This document shows, piece after piece, positions 4,730 through 7,524 of a stretch of DNA of 7,524 nucleotides. This DNA comes from Paracoccaceae bacterium (GTDB taxonomy: Bacteria > Pseudomonadota > Alphaproteobacteria > Rhodobacterales > Rhodobacteraceae). Numbering within the stretch: the stretch's first letter is position 1; every line of letters begins with the position of its first letter. The notes beneath the pieces are model-generated. The model saw only the letters and a program-made list of their open reading frames with translations. It was not told the origin of the DNA and made no database searches. Location: the NCBI GenBank assembly GCA_902525995.1, contig CABZJG010000088.1:1-7524 (forward strand). Reading direction: 5' to 3'. A program made the translations under genes and the position numbers.

Positions 4730-6373
4730 TTGGCTCGATTTATTTTCATTACCGGCGGTGTGGTTTCTTCATTGGGCAAAGGTCTGGCCTCGGCGGCTGT
4801 TGGTTCTTTGCTGCAAGCCCGCAATTATAATGTGCGGCTGCGCAAACTTGACCCCTATTTGAATGTTGATCCAGGCACAATGAGCCCCTTTGAACATGGC
4901 GAGGTTTTCGTCACCGATGATGGGGCAGAAACCGATCTGGATCTTGGGCATTATGAGCGTTTTACCGGGGTTGCGGCCCGTAAAACCGATTCTATTTCCT
5001 CGGGGCGCATATACTCAACCGTTTTGGAAAAAGAACGCCGTGGTGATTACCTTGGCAAAACCATCCAGGTGATCCCCCATGTGACCAATGAGATTAAAGA
5101 CTTCATTTCTATTGGGGAAGATGAAGTGGATTTCATGCTGTGTGAAATCGGCGGCACTGTGGGCGATATCGAAGGCCTGCCGTTTTTTGAAGCCATCCGT
5201 CAGTTTTCCCAAGATAAACCGCGCGGGCAATGCATTTTCATGCATCTGACGCTTTTGCCCTTTATCAAGGCCAGCGGCGAGCTGAAAACGAAACCGACCC
5301 AGCACAGCGTCAAAGAGCTGCGTTCGATCGGACTGGCCCCCGATATTCTGGTGTGTCGCTCGGAAGGTGAAATCCCTGCAAAAGAGCGCGAAAAACTGGC
5401 GCTATTTTGCAATGTACGTCCTGACAGCGTGATTGCAGCGCAAGATCTAAAGTCAATTTATGAAGCGCCTCTGGCCTATCACCGCGCAGGCCTTGACCAA
5501 GCCGTTCTGGATGCCTTTAGCATTGACCCTGCCCCGAAACTAGACCTGAGCCGCTGGGATGATGTGGCAGATCGGATTTATAACCCTGAAGGTCAGGTCA
5601 ATGTGGCCATTGTCGGCAAATATACCCAGCTTGAAGATGCCTATAAATCCATTGCCGAAGCGCTAACCCATGGCGGGATGGCCAATCGGGTGCGGGTGAA
5701 TGTGGAATGGGTGGATGCGGAAATTTTTGAAACCCAGGATGTCGCGCCGTTGCTGCAAGGGTTTCATGCGATCTTGGTGCCCGGCGGGTTTGGCGAACGC
5801 GGCACCGAAGGCAAAATAAAAGCGGCGCAGTTTGCCCGCGAACATAAAGTGCCGTATTTGGGTATTTGCCTTGGCATGCAGATGGCGGTCATTGAAGCCG
5901 CCCGCAATGTCATCGGTGTCAGCGACGCCGGATCAGAAGAATTTGACCATGAGGCCGGCGGAAAGCGCTTTGAGCCGGTGGTGTATCACCTCAAAGAATG
6001 GGTGCAGGGCAATCATAAAGTTGCGCGCAAGGTGGATGACGATAAAGGCGGTACCATGCGGCTGGGCGCCTATGACGCCAGTTTGAGCCCCGGATCGCAA
6101 GTGGCCGAAATATACGGCAGCACCGAAATTGATGAGCGTCACCGCCACCGCTATGAAGTGGACATCAAATATCGCGAACAACTCGAAGCTGCTGGCCTGC
6201 GGTTTTCGGGCATGTCCCCCGATGGGCGGTTGCCGGAAATTGTCGAATGGACGGATCATCCGTGGTTTATTGGCGTCCAGTTCCATCCTGAGCTAAAATC
6301 GAAACCCTTTAAACCGCACCCTCTGTTTCAGGATTTTATTCGGGCCGCCAAAGAGATTTCCAGACTGGTTTGA
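4730..6373 (+). CDS. pyrG: CTP synthase (glutamine-hydrolysing)
   Basis: PyrG makes CTP from UTP using ATP and ammonia from glutamine, the last step of pyrimidine nucleotide synthesis. The product is 547 residues, normal length. The synthase half (about 1-265) has the P-loop GGVVSSLGKG (9-18, Lys17), LDPYLNVDPGTMSPFEHGEV (40-59), the magnesium residues Asp71 and Glu139 (in ETDLDLGHYERF and CEIGGTVGDIE) and a KTKPTQHSV segment. The class I glutaminase half (about 290-540) has the nucleophile Cys380 in LGICLGMQ and the partners His519 and Glu521 in QFHPE; the oxyanion-loop PGGFGERG is at 351-358. The start codon is TTG: the protein aligns with the family start MARFIFITGG, and an in-frame TGA at 4709-4711 leaves no other start. 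A seven-G run and GGAG precede it, placed unusually close to the TTG. Confidence 0.98.
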   Translation: MARFIFITGGVVSSLGKGLASAAVGSLLQARNYNVRLRKLDPYLNVDPGTMSPFEHGEVFVTDDGAETDLDLGHYERFTGVAARKTDSISSGRIYSTVLEKERRGDYLGKTIQVIPHVTNEIKDFISIGEDEVDFMLCEIGGTVGDIEGLPFFEAIRQFSQDKPRGQCIFMHLTLLPFIKASGELKTKPTQHSVKELRSIGLAPDILVCRSEGEIPAKEREKLALFCNVRPDSVIAAQDLKSIYEAPLAYHRAGLDQAVLDAFSIDPAPKLDLSRWDDVADRIYNPEGQVNVAIVGKYTQLEDAYKSIAEALTHGGMANRVRVNVEWVDAEIFETQDVAPLLQGFHAILVPGGFGERGTEGKIKAAQFAREHKVPYLGICLGMQMAVIEAARNVIGVSDAGSEEFDHEAGGKRFEPVVYHLKEWVQGNHKVARKVDDDKGGTMRLGAYDASLSPGSQVAEIYGSTEIDERHRHRYEVDIKYREQLEAAGLRFSGMSPDGRLPEIVEWTDHPWFIGVQFHPELKSKPFKPHPLFQDFIRAAKEISRLV

Positions 6374-6439
6374 TCTGGTTGCCCCGTTTGTATTTTTAAA
6401 CAGGTTGAAATTTGTGTCTTTGCAGGCGAGCGCACGGGA

Positions 6440-6456
6440 TGAATTTGACAAATTCA
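6440..6456 (+). promoter_or_regulatory. Palindrome overlapping a TTGACA box before the DUF1330 gene
   Basis: TGAATTT (6440-6446) and AAATTCA (6450-6456) form a perfect 7-bp inverted repeat around GAC. A consensus -35 hexamer TTGACA (6445-6450) lies in its centre, 50 bases before the DUF1330 ATG. Possible -10 boxes are TAGAGC (16-base spacing) or TATAGA (14-base spacing), neither ideal. The arrangement is what a repressor operator over a promoter would look like, but the palindrome alone does not prove that. Confidence 0.4.
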
Positions 6457-6490
6457 ACCCTATTTATAGAGCTTCAGGTCCGTGAAACAC

Positions 6491-6496
6491 AGGAGG
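6491..6496 (+). promoter_or_regulatory. Strong ribosome binding site of the DUF1330 gene
   Basis: AGGAGG, a full anti-16S match, stands four bases before the ATG at 6501. It is the strongest ribosome binding site in the window and fixes this start; it suggests efficient translation of the small protein that follows. Confidence 0.8.
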
Positions 6497-6500
6497 AACA

Positions 6501-6794
6501 ATGGCAAAGGGATATTGGATCGCGCAGGTCACGGTAACAGACCCCGAAACATATGAAGAGTATAAAGCGGCAAATGCCATGGCCTTTGCCAAGTTCGGTG
6601 GCCGGTTTGTCATGCGCGGCGGGGCGCAAGTCACCAAAGAAGGCTCCACTCATCCACGCTCGGTAGTGATTGAATTTCCCAATTACGAAGCCGCTCTTGC
6701 GTGCTATGACAGTCCCGAATACCAAACCGCTCTGGCCATCCGCCAAGGCATTTCCCAAGGTAATCTGGTAATCATTGAAGGATATGAAGACTAA
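6501..6794 (+). CDS. DUF1330 family protein
   Basis: A 97-residue cytosolic protein of the DUF1330 family, small ferredoxin-like proteins of the dimeric alpha/beta barrel superfamily. The order of elements is typical: strand YWIAQVTV (5-12), helix DPETYEEYKAANAMAF (14-29), GGRFVMRGG (33-41), strand RSVVIEFP (53-60), helix NYEAALACYDSPEYQTAL (61-78) and closing strand GNLVIIEGY (87-95). No catalytic activity is established for the family and none can be read here. It begins behind a strong ribosome binding site 127 bases after pyrG, preceded by its own likely promoter. Its stop is followed after one base by the ATG of the TerB-like gene, so the two are probably co-transcribed. Confidence 0.93.
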   Translation: MAKGYWIAQVTVTDPETYEEYKAANAMAFAKFGGRFVMRGGAQVTKEGSTHPRSVVIEFPNYEAALACYDSPEYQTALAIRQGISQGNLVIIEGYED

Positions 6795-6795
6795 C

Positions 6796-7233
6796 ATGTT
6801 TGCAAATTTATTAAATTCTTTACTTTCTCCCGAGCCGGCTCAATTGGCACCAAGTGACGCGCGGCTGGCCATTGCCGCCCTTTTGGTGCGGGTGGCCCGC
6901 TCTGACAATCATTATGCGGAAAGTGAAATTCAGCGCATCAACAGGGTGCTACAAACCCGCTATGGCCTTGATGCTGCAGGGGCCGCCGCATTACGCCAGG
7001 ATGGCGAAACACTTGAACAAGAAGCGCCCCATACAGTGCGCTTTACCCGCGCCATCAAAGACGCCGTTCCCTATGTCGACCGCACGGCTGTGATCGAATC
7101 CCTTTGGCAAATCGCACTGGCAGATGGCGCGCGCGATGATGAAGAAGATGCGCTGCTGCGCCTTGTCGCAAAATTGCTCGGGGTGAACGACGTCGACAAT
7201 GCAGCTGCGCGCCGGCGCGCCGCACAGGCGTGA
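6796..7233 (+). CDS. TerB-like (tellurite-resistance-fold) protein
   Basis: A 145-residue, largely helical protein resembling the TerB/DjlA-N-terminal-like fold. Two related segments are visible: LLVRVARSDNHYAESEIQRI (29-48) and WQIALADGARDDEEDALLRL (104-123), each a helix, an Asp loop and a Glu-starting helix, the pattern that binds metal in TerB. Despite the family name there is no ground to infer tellurite resistance; no other ter genes are present. The ATG at 6796 was chosen because MFANLL suits the family start and GAAG stands six bases before it. In-frame alternatives at 6784 (ATG) and 6775 (TTG, 152 residues) would overlap the DUF1330 gene. The C-terminus is Ala/Arg-rich (AAARRRAAQA). 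The stop overlaps the GTG of the next gene as GTGA. Confidence 0.85.
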   Translation: MFANLLNSLLSPEPAQLAPSDARLAIAALLVRVARSDNHYAESEIQRINRVLQTRYGLDAAGAAALRQDGETLEQEAPHTVRFTRAIKDAVPYVDRTAVIESLWQIALADGARDDEEDALLRLVAKLLGVNDVDNAAARRRAAQA

Positions 7234-7524
7234 TCGCCACCCTGCCCATGTATGACCGGCGCGAGATGCGCGCAGCGACAGACAGTTTGTGGCAGGCCAT
7301 TCGCGCCGCATTGGGCTACGGCCCAGCGCAGCTCACCCGCCACGCCGACCCATGGCCGCTGTGGCGCGACCAAAATTTGCTTTTGGGCCAAACCTGCGGC
7401 CTGCCTTACCGGCGTCAATTGGCCAAGCATGTAAAATATGTGGGCACGCCCGATTACGGACTTAAAGGCTGCCCACCGGGGTATTATGCCTCGGTTTTTA
7501 TTGCCAGCAGGGATGCAAATTTAT
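7230..7524 (+). CDS. PhnD/phosphate-binding-like periplasmic-type protein, 3'-truncated
   Basis: A reading frame open to the right edge, with 98 residues visible. From GTG at 7230 it reads IATLPMYDRREMRAATDSL, then LWRDQNLLLGQTCGLPY (44-60) and VGTPDYGLKGCPPGYYASVF (71-90). These match the N-terminal part of the phosphate/phosphonate ABC transporter substrate-binding-like family (PhnD-type fold); the QTCGLPY and GTPDYG segments resemble ligand-pocket loops. The GTG overlaps the TerB-like stop (GTGA), which points to translational coupling; an ATG at 7248 is possible but would drop IATLPMY, which belongs to the first strand. No signal peptide or lipobox precedes the domain, so the protein looks cytosolic as read, unlike a transporter-linked binding protein. 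Ligand unknown. Confidence 0.82.
   Translation, partial: MIATLPMYDRREMRAATDSLWQAIRAALGYGPAQLTRHADPWPLWRDQNLLLGQTCGLPYRRQLAKHVKYVGTPDYGLKGCPPGYYASVFIASRDANL

Noticed and set aside
4639..4830. Possible leader peptide or small gene before pyrG
   Set aside because: No well-placed ribosome binding site, and most of the frame overlaps pyrG out of frame.
6796..7233. Tellurite resistance operon
   Set aside because: Only a single TerB-like fold protein is present; no TerC, TerD or TerZ-type genes are in the window.

Overview
The window looks like chromosomal DNA of an alphaproteobacterium, most likely a marine Rhodobacterales (Roseobacter-group) bacterium of moderate G+C. This rests on the secG-pyrG pair, purA followed by a DUF2842 membrane protein, the close match of PyrG and PurA to alphaproteobacterial forms, and a first gene resembling a Rhodobacterales-restricted family. 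Species cannot be told from the sequence. I see no RNA gene, CRISPR array, insertion sequence or prophage gene.

Layout. At the left edge (1-822, + strand) is the 3' part of a poorly characterised, largely disordered protein with a small folded C-terminus. It converges on a five-gene minus-strand block running from 4084 down to 856: nitrile hydratase alpha (nthA), nitrile hydratase beta (nthB), the nitrile hydratase accessory protein, purA (adenylosuccinate synthase) and a DUF2842 protein. The three nitrile hydratase genes are overlapped stop-to-start, a co-translated unit; purA follows after about 85 bases. The CTLCSC metal motif marks the enzyme as the cobalt type.

Divergent from nthA, on the + strand, come secG (Sec translocon subunit) and pyrG (CTP synthase, starting on TTG), then a 127-base gap with a palindrome over a TTGACA box, then a tight three-gene run: a DUF1330 protein, a TerB-like protein and a PhnD/phosphate-binding-like protein. 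The last starts on GTG overlapping the TerB stop and runs off the right edge.

How they work together. purA and pyrG serve purine and pyrimidine nucleotide synthesis and secG serves protein export; these are housekeeping genes. The nitrile hydratase operon is the accessory metabolic element: it hydrates nitriles to amides, and the accessory protein is expected to deliver cobalt-loaded alpha subunit to beta. No amidase, cobalt transporter or regulator is visible in the window. I found no convincing wholly new system; the more interesting points are the placement of the nitrile hydratase unit, a cytosolic-looking solute-binding-type protein coupled to a TerB-like gene, and several inverted repeats in the secG-pyrG and pyrG-DUF1330 gaps.
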